A stretch of DNA of 64,000 nt from Streptomyces sp. NBC_01294 (GTDB lineage: Bacteria > Actinomycetota > Actinomycetes > Streptomycetales > Streptomycetaceae). Each line of letters begins with the position of its first letter. The first letter of the stretch is position 1. Shown piece by piece: positions 9,100-17,747 of the stretch. The stretch covers positions 7,655,501 to 7,719,500 of the forward strand of contig NZ_CP108423.1 of the NCBI RefSeq assembly GCF_035917235.1, given 5' to 3'. The notes below the pieces were generated by a model. It was not told the DNA's origin and did not search any database. It saw only the letters and a program-made list of their open reading frames with translations. A program made the translations under genes and the position numbers.

Positions 9100-10845
9100 T
9101 CACGCGCCGCAGGTCACGTTGTCGCGCGGCGTGTAACGGGTCTTCATCGTCTCCCGCTTGACTTCCTTGCCACTCTGCACGAACACGCGGTCGACGGCCA
9201 CGTCGAAGCCCTCCAGCGGGGACTGGGGTTCGCACTTCGGGCCGCTGCCGGTGCGGGTCGCCGGCTGCTTGACGTTGGTCCGCGGGCCCTGGACCGCGCG
9301 AACCTCCTCGTACTTCTTCGTGCCGAGGAAGGTGATGGTGATCGAGGTGTCCGTGGCCTCGGCCTGGATGTAGAGCGCCTTGCCCGAGTCGTTGGCGAAG
9401 CGCAGGTCGAGGCTGCCCCACGCCACGGTGGCCTCGCGGCCCTCGGGGTACCGCTCGATGTAGAAGGAGTGGGCGCCGTACTCGACGGGCTTGACGCCCG
9501 CGAAGAACATCGCGTTGAAGACGGTGGTCGCGACGGCCGAGACCCCGCCGCCCGCGGCCTTCTCGTACTGGCCGTTGTTGATGATCAGGCCGTCGACGAA
9601 GCCGTTCTCCTTCGTGCGCTCACCGACCGTCCGGTTGAAGCTCCAGGTCTCGCCGGGCTGCACCAGTGAGCCGTTGATCAGCTGGGCGGCCCGCCCGATG
9701 TTGGTCGTGCGGTACGCGGCCGGCTCGAAGCTGACCGTGAAGGAGGAGACCTTCTCCTTGATCCCGAGCTGCTCGACGGTGTCCTTGGAGAGCCTGGGAG
9801 CGGCGGCCTCGGTGGCGACCTCGCCAGTACGGGCGGACGCGTCGGCCCCGGTCAGCAGCGGCAGCACCGCCGTGCTCAGCGCCTGCTCGGTGACCTTCCG
9901 GCCGGCCCTGCCCTCCTCGGCGACCGTGACCCGGCCCGCAGTGTCGAGCCGCAGCCTTGCCTCGGCGGGGCCCGGGGCGGCCTGCCGCAACGGCGCGGCC
10001 AGGGCCGGGTCGGCGAGGAGCGCCTTGGCGTCGAGGCCCGGGGCGAGGCGGCCCTGGCCGTCGTCCTTGAGGCTCAGGTGCCGGGAGAGGACGGCGGGGG
10101 AGACGGATATGCGCTTGCCGGCGACCGTGAGGGTGACCGGGGCGGACATCGCCGGTTCGGCGAACTCCTGCAGGGCCCGGTCCGTCTCCTGCTGCCCGAC
10201 CTCCGGCTCGGTCCGCTGTACGGGCAGGGCGAGCGGTTCGCTCCCGGTGCGGAGGTAGCCGGCGCGCAGCGCGCCCAGGGAGCCGTTCACGTCGACGGAG
10301 ATTCCGGTGACCGGGGGCACCGCCTTGGCCTTGCCCTTCTCGAAGGCGACGGCGCCCTCGCGGGCCGCCTGCCCGGCCTTCTTCCCCAGGGCGTCCAGGG
10401 AGCCGCGGGCCGCCTTCTCGTCGAGGCGCACCACCGGCCGCAGGTCGGGATCGCTGGACGCGAAGAGCCGGCCGATCACGGTGAGCGGCCCGGAGCCGGA
10501 GCGTGCCGCACGCTCTACGGTCGCCGCGCTGTCCAGGGACAGGCCGAGCGAGGCCGGGTCCGCCTGCTCGGTGCGCTCGCCGATCCGCAGCGCGACCGGG
10601 GCCACGGCGGCCGGGCCGAGCTCCCGGTCCAGGGTCTGGCGGGCCTCGGCCCGGCTCATGCCGCCTATGGAGACCCCGCGCACCTTCGTCCCCGGGGCGA
10701 CGTCCTCGCCGGCCAGGAGCAGCCCGGCGGCGTACAGCCCGCCGGAACAGACGACCGCGGCGCCCGCGGCCACGCCGCCGATACCCGCCGCGGTCCACCG
10801 CTTTCCGGTGTCCCGCCGGGTGCCCGTGGGGGAGGGGCGTCGCAT
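9100..10845 (-). CDS. VanW family cell-wall protein
   Basis: The 581-residue protein has a basic N-terminus, one transmembrane anchor near residues 18-45 (AAGIGGVAAGAAVVCSGGLYAAG) and two peptidoglycan-binding-like repeats. The first repeat begins VAPGTKVRGVSIGGMSRAEARQTLDREL. The C-terminal VanW domain starts around PAAYRTTNIGRAAQLINGSLVQPGETWSFNRTVGERT and continues through GGGVSAVATTVFNAMFFAGVKPVEYGAHSFYIERYPEG. VanW proteins accompany some vancomycin-resistance clusters but are widespread in Gram-positives with unproven function. The ATG at 10845 follows GGAGAGA; a much longer open frame continues upstream but overlaps the Nudix gene antisense and is not credible. The likely location is anchored in the membrane facing the wall. 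Confidence 0.85.
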   Translation of the reverse strand: MRRPSPTGTRRDTGKRWTAAGIGGVAAGAAVVCSGGLYAAGLLLAGEDVAPGTKVRGVSIGGMSRAEARQTLDRELGPAAVAPVALRIGERTEQADPASLGLSLDSAATVERAARSGSGPLTVIGRLFASSDPDLRPVVRLDEKAARGSLDALGKKAGQAAREGAVAFEKGKAKAVPPVTGISVDVNGSLGALRAGYLRTGSEPLALPVQRTEPEVGQQETDRALQEFAEPAMSAPVTLTVAGKRISVSPAVLSRHLSLKDDGQGRLAPGLDAKALLADPALAAPLRQAAPGPAEARLRLDTAGRVTVAEEGRAGRKVTEQALSTAVLPLLTGADASARTGEVATEAAAPRLSKDTVEQLGIKEKVSSFTVSFEPAAYRTTNIGRAAQLINGSLVQPGETWSFNRTVGERTKENGFVDGLIINNGQYEKAAGGGVSAVATTVFNAMFFAGVKPVEYGAHSFYIERYPEGREATVAWGSLDLRFANDSGKALYIQAEATDTSITITFLGTKKYEEVRAVQGPRTNVKQPATRTGSGPKCEPQSPLEGFDVAVDRVFVQSGKEVKRETMKTRYTPRDNVTCGA

Positions 10846-10991
10846 GTGGGGGTCTCTCCTCGGTGGCCTCGGGCCCGGTCTGGCGGTGCGGTGCGGTGCG
10901 GTGACGTGGTCGGACCGGCGGTTTTCATGCCGCCAGTCCGCCCCTGGAAGGTACCAAGGCCCGCATAACCAGGTAATAAGGAGGTATAGGA

Positions 10992-11087
10992 ATGGCAAAG
11001 GCGGGGGCCGGTGCCCCCGGCGCGCGGGTCGCCGTAACCCGGGGGCCGTGCCCGCTGTTGCACAGCCGGCGGGTCCACCCACGGTGA
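10992..11087 (+). CDS. Possible 31-residue leader peptide upstream of Nudix gene
   Basis: An ideal Shine-Dalgarno sequence (AAGGAGG at about 10978-10984) sits 7 bases before ATG 10992. The frame encodes 31 residues beginning MAKAGAGAPGARVAVTRG and stops at 11085-11087, ten bases before the Nudix start. The local sequence before it is unusually A/T-rich for this genome (ATAACCAGGTAATAAGG). It may be a translated leader or small protein that couples or attenuates the downstream gene. No homology is claimed. Confidence 0.45.
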   Translation: MAKAGAGAPGARVAVTRGPCPLLHSRRVHPR

Positions 11088-11097
11088 ACGGAGTCCG

Positions 11098-12348
11098 ATG
11101 CCGCAGCTGACCGACCAGGGCGCGATCGACCGGGCCGCGACGATCGAGGAAGGCGCGACCGAACAGGGCGCCGTCGTGCAGGACGCGGCCGACCCGCCCC
11201 TGACCGACGGGGCTGCGATCGGCCGACCCGGGACCGACGGGGCCGCGGCCGACCCGCCCGCGGCCGACACGCCCGGGACCGACCCGCCCGGGACCGACCC
11301 GCCCGCGACCGACCCGCCCGCGACCGACCCGCCCGCGGCCGCCCCGACGACCGTCGATCTCGAGCGGGCGGGGACCTGGATGACCCCCGAGGAGTACGGC
11401 GCCTCGCGGGCCGCCGTGTGGACCGCTGCCGTCGTCCTCGTCACCGACACCGACGGCCGGGTCCTCGTCCAGAGCGTCGACTACCGTGCGGACCGGCTGC
11501 TCCCCGGCGGAGCCGTGGACGCGGGCGAGGCGCCGTCCGCGGCGGCCGCCCGTGAGCTGCGCGAGGAGCTCGGCGTCGACGGCCGCTACCCGCGCGGCCT
11601 CGCCGTGGACTGGGTCCCGGCCGACACCCCCGGCTTCCCGCCGGAGATGCGGTTCCCCGGAGAGATCCTGCACGTCTACGACGGCGGCACCTGGACCCCC
11701 GACCGGATCGACGCCGTCCGCCTCCCGGACCAGGAGATCACCGGCATCCACTTCGTCGAGCCGGCCGACCTGCCGGCCCTGATGGACGCGGGCGACGCCC
11801 GCCGCGCCCTGTCCGCCCTGCGCGCCCGCATCAACGGCGGTGGCACCGCCCTGCTGGAGGACGGCCGGCCCACCACGCCGACCGCCCTCGACCGGCTCGG
11901 CGTGCTCCGCACCCGCCGGACCCCGCAACACGGAGCCTGGCACCCCGGTCCGGTCCCCGCGCAGCTGCCCCCGCGGGACCGCTCGGGCTGGCTGTTCGCC
12001 CCCGACGGCCGGGTCCTGCTCCTGATCGCCCGCGCCACCGGCGCCGCCCACCTCCCGCCCCCGACGGCCGGATCGACCGCTGGGGCGGTGGTCCCGCTCG
12101 GCTACCGGTACGGCGACCGGGTCGCCCACGCCCGCGACGCGGCCCGCCTCACCTGCCTTCCCCCGGCCTCGGACCCCGCGCACGCCCGCCTCCTGGCCAC
12201 CCCCGAACAGGTCCGCGAACTGAGCGACTGGGGCCCGGCCGGCGCCGACGAAATCGCGGCGGTCCACACGGCCCGCGCCCGCCTCGGCCTCCCCGCCCCC
12301 GCCCGCACCCCGCTCACGGAGCTCCCCGAGGAGGGCATCCGATGGTGA
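11098..12348 (+). CDS. Nudix hydrolase with Pro/Asp/Thr repeat tail
   Basis: Residues 1-85 are acidic low-complexity sequence ending in a repeated DPPGT/DPPAT pattern. The Nudix domain spans about 97-230 and has a perfect box, GGAVDAGEAPSAAAARELREELGV, matching Gx5Ex7REUxEExGU. Such enzymes hydrolyse nucleoside diphosphates linked to another moiety, needing divalent metal on the two box glutamates. The C-terminal 180 residues (SGWLFAPDGRVLLLIARATG and following) resemble the strand pattern of a second, degenerate Nudix fold without a box; this is tentative. GGAG precedes the ATG. It is 32 bp ahead of the next gene on the same strand and follows the possible leader peptide. Confidence 0.85.
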   Translation: MPQLTDQGAIDRAATIEEGATEQGAVVQDAADPPLTDGAAIGRPGTDGAAADPPAADTPGTDPPGTDPPATDPPATDPPAAAPTTVDLERAGTWMTPEEYGASRAAVWTAAVVLVTDTDGRVLVQSVDYRADRLLPGGAVDAGEAPSAAAARELREELGVDGRYPRGLAVDWVPADTPGFPPEMRFPGEILHVYDGGTWTPDRIDAVRLPDQEITGIHFVEPADLPALMDAGDARRALSALRARINGGGTALLEDGRPTTPTALDRLGVLRTRRTPQHGAWHPGPVPAQLPPRDRSGWLFAPDGRVLLLIARATGAAHLPPPTAGSTAGAVVPLGYRYGDRVAHARDAARLTCLPPASDPAHARLLATPEQVRELSDWGPAGADEIAAVHTARARLGLPAPARTPLTELPEEGIRW

Positions 12349-12379
12349 CCTGTCAGCGGCGCCTCGTACCGTCGCGCGC

Positions 12380-13009
12380 ATGGGATTCACCAGCGCCTGG
12401 TCGATCAGCAGCCACGAGGACCCCGTCATCGGGGAGCTCGCCCCGCGGACGGCGGCGGCCATCGAGGCCGACCGGACGTGCCCGCGGGCCCGCCGCCGGT
12501 GGGCGGCCTGGCAGCGTGCCCCGCTCCCCGACCACCGCACCTGGTGGGCCGGCACCGCGGCCGACGACGACGCGATCCGCTCCTTCCAGAACCTGACCCG
12601 ACCGGGCCGTCACGTCGACGACCTGTGCGTCGGCGCCGCCGACCCCGACTTCCACGTCATGGAGGACATCTGGGACCGGCAGCCGGATCCGGCGGCGATG
12701 TTCGTGTCCGTACACCGGAAGGAGTATCCGGTCAGCGCGTTGTTCCACGCCCTCGGCCCCGAGCGCGCCGCCCTGCTGCCCGGCTGGTGCGGGAACTTCC
12801 TGCTGACCGCCGCCGAAGTGCGGCGGTCGCTGCCGCAGGTGGAGCGGGCCCTGGGCTTCGGACCGGGGGAGCGGGAGCGGGCGGAGCAGCAGGACTGGCT
12901 GGACTACGGGGCCCGCGACGAGAGCGTCCTCGACGGCCCGCTGCGCGCCTGGCGGGCCGCCGCGCGGGCAGGGCTCGGCCTGTGCGGGGTGGCGTGCCAC
13001 GTGTACTGA
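12380..13009 (+). CDS. Conserved hypothetical protein
   Basis: The 209-residue soluble protein has no signal peptide or membrane segment. Notable stretches are MGFTSAWSISSHEDPVIGELAPRTAAAIEADRTC, RTWWAGTAADDDAIRSFQNLTRPGRHVDDLCVGAADPDFHVMEDIWD and LPGWCGNFLLTAAEVRRSLPQVERALGF. The last of these resembles helical segments of DUF1877-like immunity-type proteins, but I do not claim membership. Codon composition and the clear start make it a real gene. It lies 32 bp downstream of the Nudix gene and could be in the same transcript. Confidence 0.7.
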   Translation: MGFTSAWSISSHEDPVIGELAPRTAAAIEADRTCPRARRRWAAWQRAPLPDHRTWWAGTAADDDAIRSFQNLTRPGRHVDDLCVGAADPDFHVMEDIWDRQPDPAAMFVSVHRKEYPVSALFHALGPERAALLPGWCGNFLLTAAEVRRSLPQVERALGFGPGERERAEQQDWLDYGARDESVLDGPLRAWRAAARAGLGLCGVACHVY

Positions 13010-13014
13010 GCGAC

Positions 13015-13053
13015 GCGGGCCGGTGGTGCGGGCCGGTGGTGCGGGCCTGTGGC
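13015..13053 (+). repeat. Tandem 13-bp repeat, three copies
   Basis: GCGGGCCGGTGGT occurs twice exactly and once with changes at the end (GCGGGCCTGTGGC). A further isolated copy lies at 13070-13082. It begins just after a stop codon in the intergenic gap and has no evident function. Confidence 0.85.
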
Positions 13054-13179
13054 GCAGCAGGCGGGCGGTGCGGGCCGGTGGCGTGGGCGGTGCCGGTCGG
13101 CGTCCCCGTCCCGGCCCGCGGCCATCGCCGTGACCGGGAAATCCGCCGTCCACGGTCCGCGGTCCCGCAGCATGGGGCC

Positions 13180-13737
13180 ATGAGCGACAGCGCGATCACC
13201 TACACCCTGTACATCCAGGCCGATCCCGCCCGGGTCTGGCAGGCACTCACCGAGCCCGCCTTCACCCGCCGGTACTGGGGCCTGAGCTTCGAGACCGATT
13301 GGGCGGTGGGCTCGCCGATGGACTGGGTCGAGCGGGGGGCCCGCACCAGCGACCCCGAGCAGGTGGTCCTCGGCTGCGTCCCGGACCGCCTGCTCTCCTA
13401 CACCTGGCACACCTTCACCTCGCAGTGGGCGGCCTCGGTGGGCGTCGGCGAGGAGCTGCGGGCCGAGCTGGCGAAGGAGCGCCGCACGAAGGTGACGTAC
13501 GAGATCGAGCCGGTCGGCGACACCCTCGCGCGGCTGACCATCCTGCACGAGGGCTTCGAACCCGGCGGCACCCTGATCGGCATGTGCGGGCGGGCCTGGC
13601 CGATGCTCGCGTCGAGTCTCAAGACCCTGCTGGAGACCGGGGCTCCGCTGCCCGAGCCGGAGCACGAGACGGACCAGGGAGCCGGCGGGTACGAGGCCCA
13701 CGAGTCCCGGCCGGACCGCGGGACGCCCGAGGTCTGA
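13180..13737 (+). CDS. SRPBCC / AHSA1-like domain protein
   Basis: The 185-residue product begins ITYTLYIQADPARVWQALTEPAFTRRYWGLSFETDWAVGSPMDW. This is the typical first strand-helix-strand of the activator-of-Hsp90 homology 1 (SRPBCC) fold. A lipocalin-like cavity protein follows, with LSYTWHTFTSQWAASVGV and VTYEIEPVGDTLARLTILHEGFEPGG. The C-terminal 25 residues are charged and disordered. Such proteins bind hydrophobic ligands or act as co-repressor partners, and many in actinobacteria sit beside ArsR regulators, but none is next to this one. The ligand is unknown. The ATG at 13180 gives the canonical domain start; the long upstream extension of the frame is GC-rich noise. Confidence 0.85.
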   Translation: MSDSAITYTLYIQADPARVWQALTEPAFTRRYWGLSFETDWAVGSPMDWVERGARTSDPEQVVLGCVPDRLLSYTWHTFTSQWAASVGVGEELRAELAKERRTKVTYEIEPVGDTLARLTILHEGFEPGGTLIGMCGRAWPMLASSLKTLLETGAPLPEPEHETDQGAGGYEAHESRPDRGTPEV

Positions 13738-13876
13738 ACCACGGCGCGGAGAGCCGGTGCACGCCCCACCACCGGTTGCCGGGAGCCAGGCTCTCCGCGC
13801 CTCCCACCACCCCAACTGCCCTGCCCCGGCCCGCACCTGAGATCATGTGTATCGACCACGAATCAGGAGCGCACCC

Positions 13877-14611
13877 ATGGCACTCGAGCACCACCGCGTC
13901 GTCATCACCGCCGCCGGCCGCGACTTCGGGCGTACCCTCGCCCTCCGGTTCGCGAGCCGGGGCGCCGAGGTCCACCTGTCCGCCCGCACCCTCGAAGCCG
14001 CCGAACGCGTCCGCCAGGAGATCATCGCGCAGGGCCACGACGCCGATCGCGTCCACGCCTTCGCCTGCGACCTCACCGACCCCGCCTCCGTACGGGAGTT
14101 CGCCGCCGCGGTGGCGGCCCGCACCGGCCACATCGACGTGCTCGTCAACAACGGTGCCCGCTACCAGCACGGCGCGGACCTGCTGTCCGCCTCCGACGAG
14201 GACGTCGTCGACACCCTCGCCTCCGCCGCCACCGGCACCGTCCTGGTCACCAAGGCCTTCCTCCCGCTGCTCCTGGAGTCGGCCAAGCCGGACATCGTCA
14301 CCATGGTCTCCGGCTGCGGTGAGACCGGCCACCACCGGTCCGACGCGCACAGCGCGTTCTACGCGGCGAAGAGCGCGCAGGCCGGCTTCACCGAGATCCT
14401 CTCCCGCCGGCTGCGCGACCAGGGCGTCCGCGTCATCTCCCTGTACCCGCCGGACTTCGACAACCACGACCCGCTGTCGGACTCCTGGGACGGAGCCCCG
14501 CGCACGGCGAAGGACCCGCTCACCGCGCAGTCGGTGGTGGACTGCATCTTCTTCGCGATCGGCCAGCCCCGCGACTGCTTCATCAAGTCGTTCTACTTCG
14601 AGCAGGTCTGA
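13877..14611 (+). CDS. Short-chain dehydrogenase/reductase
   Basis: The 244-residue protein follows the classical SDR pattern, but the usual TGxxxGIG cofactor motif reads ITAAGRDFGRTLALRF, a variant glycine pattern. NNGARY provides the NNAG-like strand, and MVSGCGETGHHRSDAHSAFYAAKSAQ contains the Ser and YxxxK catalytic elements. Known SDRs reduce or oxidise alcohols and ketones with NAD(P)(H). The substrate is unknown. The ATG at 13877 is chosen for AGGAGC 8 bases upstream. Its stop is only 5 bases before the next GNAT gene, so the two form an operon. Confidence 0.88.
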   Translation: MALEHHRVVITAAGRDFGRTLALRFASRGAEVHLSARTLEAAERVRQEIIAQGHDADRVHAFACDLTDPASVREFAAAVAARTGHIDVLVNNGARYQHGADLLSASDEDVVDTLASAATGTVLVTKAFLPLLLESAKPDIVTMVSGCGETGHHRSDAHSAFYAAKSAQAGFTEILSRRLRDQGVRVISLYPPDFDNHDPLSDSWDGAPRTAKDPLTAQSVVDCIFFAIGQPRDCFIKSFYFEQV

Positions 14612-14616
14612 CGGCC

Positions 14617-15264
14617 ATGGGGCAGACCCTGACGGAGATCCTGGACGCGGCGGCCGCGGGACGGTTCCCGCCCCCCGACGGCGGCACGACCGTCGTTCCG
14701 CAGGAGAACGGGCGTGACGCGGGTGTCCTCGCCTTCACCGCGCACTCCGTGGTGTTCACCGACGAGGACCCGGACTGGGTGAGATCCACCCTCGCCGCCC
14801 TGGACTGCGACGCACTGGCCGCGACCATGAACCCCCGCTTCCTGGCCGCACTGCTGGACCGCACGGGACGCGGCACCGACACGATCGACCTGCTCACCGT
14901 GGCCGGCCCGCTGTCCGGCGAGCCCCCGCTGGAGCTCCGGGAGCTGGCCGACCCCGACCACCCCCGCGTACGGCGGGCCCTGAGGCGCCGCGACGACGTA
15001 CGGGTCTGGTCGGCCGACGGGGGAGTCCTCGTCCTCGGCCGGGGCGTCGCGGGCCGCTGGGAGGCAGCGATCGAGGTGGACGAGGACGTCCGCGCACGCG
15101 GGCTGGGCCGGCAACTGGCCCGCGCCGCCCGCCACCTCGTCCCCGACGGGCAGCCGGTCTGGTCCCAGCAGGCCACCGGCAACGCACGCAGCATCCGTGC
15201 CTTCCAGGCCGCCGGCTACCGGCCGGTCGGAGCGGAGGCCCTGATGCTGGCCCCCGCACCCTGA
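14617..15264 (+). CDS. GNAT family N-acetyltransferase
   Basis: The 215-residue protein has an N-terminal domain of about 100 residues (MGQTLTEILDAAAAGRFPPP, with VVPQENGRDAGVLAFTAHSVVFTD). A GNAT core follows, with GRWEAAIEVDEDVRARGLGRQLARAARHLV as the acetyl-CoA pyrophosphate loop (RGLGRQL) and WSQQATGNARSIRAFQAAGYRPVG as motif B. The acceptor substrate is not predictable. It is translated immediately after the SDR gene. The last six residues and stop lie inside a 24-bp duplication that repeats just beyond the gene. Confidence 0.88.
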   Translation: MGQTLTEILDAAAAGRFPPPDGGTTVVPQENGRDAGVLAFTAHSVVFTDEDPDWVRSTLAALDCDALAATMNPRFLAALLDRTGRGTDTIDLLTVAGPLSGEPPLELRELADPDHPRVRRALRRRDDVRVWSADGGVLVLGRGVAGRWEAAIEVDEDVRARGLGRQLARAARHLVPDGQPVWSQQATGNARSIRAFQAAGYRPVGAEALMLAPAP

Positions 15265-15290
15265 GAAATGCCGGCCCCCGCACCCTGAGA
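15249..15290 (+). repeat. 24-bp near-tandem duplication across a stop codon
   Basis: GGCCCCCGCACCCTGAGA occurs at 15249-15266 and again at 15273-15290, with similar ATGCTGG/ATGCCGG sequence before each. The duplication copies the last codons and the TGA of the GNAT gene, leaving a redundant in-frame-looking tail in the intergenic region. Confidence 0.9.
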
Positions 15291-15537
15291 CCACGGGACG
15301 GCAGAGCAGCCGCCCCTACGCCGCGCCGGTCGCCCTGTGGTGGTTCGACCAGCCGGCCACCGCGTGACCTCGTCCGTCCGTCCAGGTCATGGGCAGTCTG
15401 CGCCCGGCGTACCGTACGGGCAGGGGCAGTTGACCGCTCGGGCCCGCCCCGCCGGCCCCGGTGCCGGGCCATCGCCCGGGGACGAGGCCGGACGGGGAAC
15501 ACTGCCCGAACGGCCTTTCAGCGCAGGGGGACCCGAC

Positions 15538-16398
15538 GTGTTCAAGGTGGTCTCGTCCGACGGCACGGCTATCGCCTGCGAGCGGCACGGCGACGAGGGC
15601 CCGACGCTGGTCCTCGTCGGCGGCACCTTGATGACCCGGGCACGGCACGCACCGCTCGCCTCGCTGCTGGCACGTGACTTCAGCGTCGTCAACTACGACC
15701 GCAGGGGCCGCGGTGACAGCGGTGACCACCCCGTCTACGACGTGCAGCGCGAGGTCGACGACCTGGACGCGGTGATCGAGCGGGTGGGCGGGCCCGTGCT
15801 GCTCTTCGGGATGTCCTCCGGAGCCGTCCTGGCTCTGGAGGCCGTGGCCAGGGGCAGCGCGGTCTCGGCCCTGGCCCTGTACGAGCCGCCGTTCGTCGTC
15901 GACGCGACCCGCCCGCCGCTGCCGGTCGACTACGTCGACCGCATGAAGGCGGTCGTCGCGCGGGGCGACGCGACGCAGGCCCTCGGCTATTTCCTGTCGG
16001 TGGGCCTGTCCATGCCGGACGAAGCCATCGCCGGGATGCGGAACACCCCTGTCTGGGCTGCGTGGGAGGCCGCCGCCCCGACCCTTCCCTACGACGGCCA
16101 GGTGATGGCCGACACGATGTCCGGCCGGCCGTTGCCCCCGGACCGGTGGCGGCCGGTGAACATACCCGTCCTCGTCGGCCACGGCAGCGCGGGCGAGACG
16201 TACATGGCCAACGGGGCGAAAGAGCTTGCCTCCCACGGGGACAACTACACGCTGTGCACCCTCCCCGGCCAGGACCACAACGTCGACCCGCACGCCCTCG
16301 CGCCTGTACTGACGGCCTTCTTCACCGGCGTCCAGCGCGACGTGCGGTCCGGATCCGTCGTGGTCCGACCCGGCATCGACCCACGAGTGCCTCGCTAG
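15538..16398 (+). CDS. Alpha/beta hydrolase
   Basis: Translation likely starts at GTG 15538, preceded by GCAGGGGGA, giving 286 residues that begin directly with FKVVSSDGTAIACERHGDEGPTLVLVGG. The fold shows the usual VNYDRRGRGDSGD loop, a nucleophile elbow FGMSSGAVLALE (GxSxG with the central Ser) and a late histidine in GQDHNVDPHALAPVL. It is most like small cytosolic esterase/lyase members of the family; the substrate is unknown. It converges on the NADH dehydrogenase-like gene, and one CTAG at 16395-16398 supplies TAG stops on both strands. Confidence 0.88.
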   Translation: MFKVVSSDGTAIACERHGDEGPTLVLVGGTLMTRARHAPLASLLARDFSVVNYDRRGRGDSGDHPVYDVQREVDDLDAVIERVGGPVLLFGMSSGAVLALEAVARGSAVSALALYEPPFVVDATRPPLPVDYVDRMKAVVARGDATQALGYFLSVGLSMPDEAIAGMRNTPVWAAWEAAAPTLPYDGQVMADTMSGRPLPPDRWRPVNIPVLVGHGSAGETYMANGAKELASHGDNYTLCTLPGQDHNVDPHALAPVLTAFFTGVQRDVRSGSVVVRPGIDPRVPR

Positions 16399-17606
16399 AC
16401 CGTCCGTTCAGCGGTGGCCGGCGCCGGCGCCTTGCCGGACTCGGCCCGCAGCAGCTTCTCGCGCACACCGCCGCCCGAGAGGCGGTGCAAGCCGTACGCA
16501 CCGGGCTTGCGCGCCTCGTCGGCCAGGTGCTTGACGACGCCCTTGCACACGAACTCCTTGAGCTTCGCACCAGGGCGACCGGCGACGTGGAACCAGAGCG
16601 CGATGTCGTTCTTGTGGGCGAACTGGAAGATGCCGGCGCGACGGCCCAGGCTGATGCACTGGCCGGCGAACACCTGGTTGAGGGTCGACGGCTGCTCTCC
16701 CGCGATCCGGCTGAGCACCGTGTCGGCGGCCCGCGCGCCCAGCGGCATCGCGGCCTGGCAGCTCATCCGCAGCGGCAGGCCGGACGGCGCCGCCGAGTCG
16801 CCGGCCGCGACGATGCGTACGTCGTCCACGCTGGTCAGCGTCTCGTCCGTGAGCAGGCGGCCCAGGGCGTCGGTGCTCAGCCCGCTGCGCACGGCCAGGT
16901 CCGGCACCCCGAAGCCGGCCGTCCAGACGGTCACGACGCTCGGCAGTTCGCCGCCGCCGCTGAGCCGCACGGCATCGCGGGTCACCGCCGTCACCTTCGT
17001 GTCGGGGCCGTCGAGCACGGTCACGCCGAGCCCGGCCAGCCGCTTGGCGACCGCGCGCCGCCCCCGCCGGTGCAGGTACGGGCCGAGCACGCCTCCGCAG
17101 ACCAGGGTCACGGTGCGGCCCGCCTCGGCCAGTTCGGCGGCGGTCTCGATGCCCGTCGGACCGGCTCCGACCACCGTCACCGCGGCCGTCGCGGGCGCTG
17201 CGTCGAGGAGCGGCCGCAGCCGCTGCGCCTCCTCCAGGCTGCCGATCGGGTAGGCGAACGCGGCGGCTCCGGGCACGGCCGGGTCGGCGCTGCCGCTGCC
17301 CACCGCGTAGATCAGGTAGTCGTAGGCGACCGTCGGGCCCGACGCCAACTCCACGCCGCGCCCGGCCGCGTCGATCCGGGTCACGGTGTCGACCACCAGC
17401 CGGACGCCCTCGTTGAGGACCTCCCGGTAGTCGACCACCGCGTCGTCGGTCCCGCCCACCAGCTGGTGCAGGCGGATCCGCTCGACGAAGGTCCGGCGCG
17501 GGTTGACCAGGGTCACCGTCACGTCATCGCGCTGCGTCAGTCGATTGGCCGCCATGACGCCGGCGTACCCGCCGCCGATGACGACCACCTCGGTGTTCTC
17601 GCTCAT
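16395..17606 (-). CDS. Pyridine nucleotide-disulfide/type II NADH dehydrogenase-like FAD oxidoreductase
   Basis: The 403-residue protein has an FAD-binding VVVIGGGYAGVMAANRL at the N-terminus and an NAD(P)H-binding VTVVGAGPTGIETAAELAEAG near residue 150. FAD C-terminal contact sequence follows (VRIVAAGDSAAP). It lacks the paired redox cysteines of disulfide reductases, fitting the NDH-2/FSP1-like branch that passes electrons from NADH to quinones or other acceptors. The ATG at 17606 follows GGGGAGAG; a longer frame to 17699 lacks this. It is divergently arranged with a TetR gene. Two palindromes in the shared gap suggest the TetR protein controls it, as is common for such pairs in Streptomyces. 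Confidence 0.87.
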   Translation of the reverse strand: MSENTEVVVIGGGYAGVMAANRLTQRDDVTVTLVNPRRTFVERIRLHQLVGGTDDAVVDYREVLNEGVRLVVDTVTRIDAAGRGVELASGPTVAYDYLIYAVGSGSADPAVPGAAAFAYPIGSLEEAQRLRPLLDAAPATAAVTVVGAGPTGIETAAELAEAGRTVTLVCGGVLGPYLHRRGRRAVAKRLAGLGVTVLDGPDTKVTAVTRDAVRLSGGGELPSVVTVWTAGFGVPDLAVRSGLSTDALGRLLTDETLTSVDDVRIVAAGDSAAPSGLPLRMSCQAAMPLGARAADTVLSRIAGEQPSTLNQVFAGQCISLGRRAGIFQFAHKNDIALWFHVAGRPGAKLKEFVCKGVVKHLADEARKPGAYGLHRLSGGGVREKLLRAESGKAPAPATAERTV

Positions 17607-17715
17607 GATCTCTCCCCGTTTCCCTCGTTGTCGGCTGTCGGGCACAAGACACCGACGACCCGGTCCCTGTGACAGGCACGGCCATGTGACCTGCGCCATA
17701 CCTGGCTCACAAGAG

Positions 17716-17747
17716 TGCAGTCACTGCACTGATGTGCAATGACTGCA
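17716..17747. promoter_or_regulatory. Twin TetR-type operator between divergent genes
   Basis: TGCAGTCACTGCA (17716-17728) is a perfect palindrome, extended to 15 bp by flanking G/C. A near copy TGCAATGACTGCA lies at 17735-17747, 19 bp centre to centre. A good -10-like TATACT follows at 17754-17759 for the rightward TetR gene, so a bound repressor would cover the promoter. Confidence 0.75.

Noticed and set aside
9100..12555. A 1151-codon minus-strand open frame
   Set aside because: Only the part from 10845 onward is the VanW protein. The upstream two thirds of the extension is antisense to the Nudix gene and reads as Arg/Gly/Val-rich noise with no start signal.
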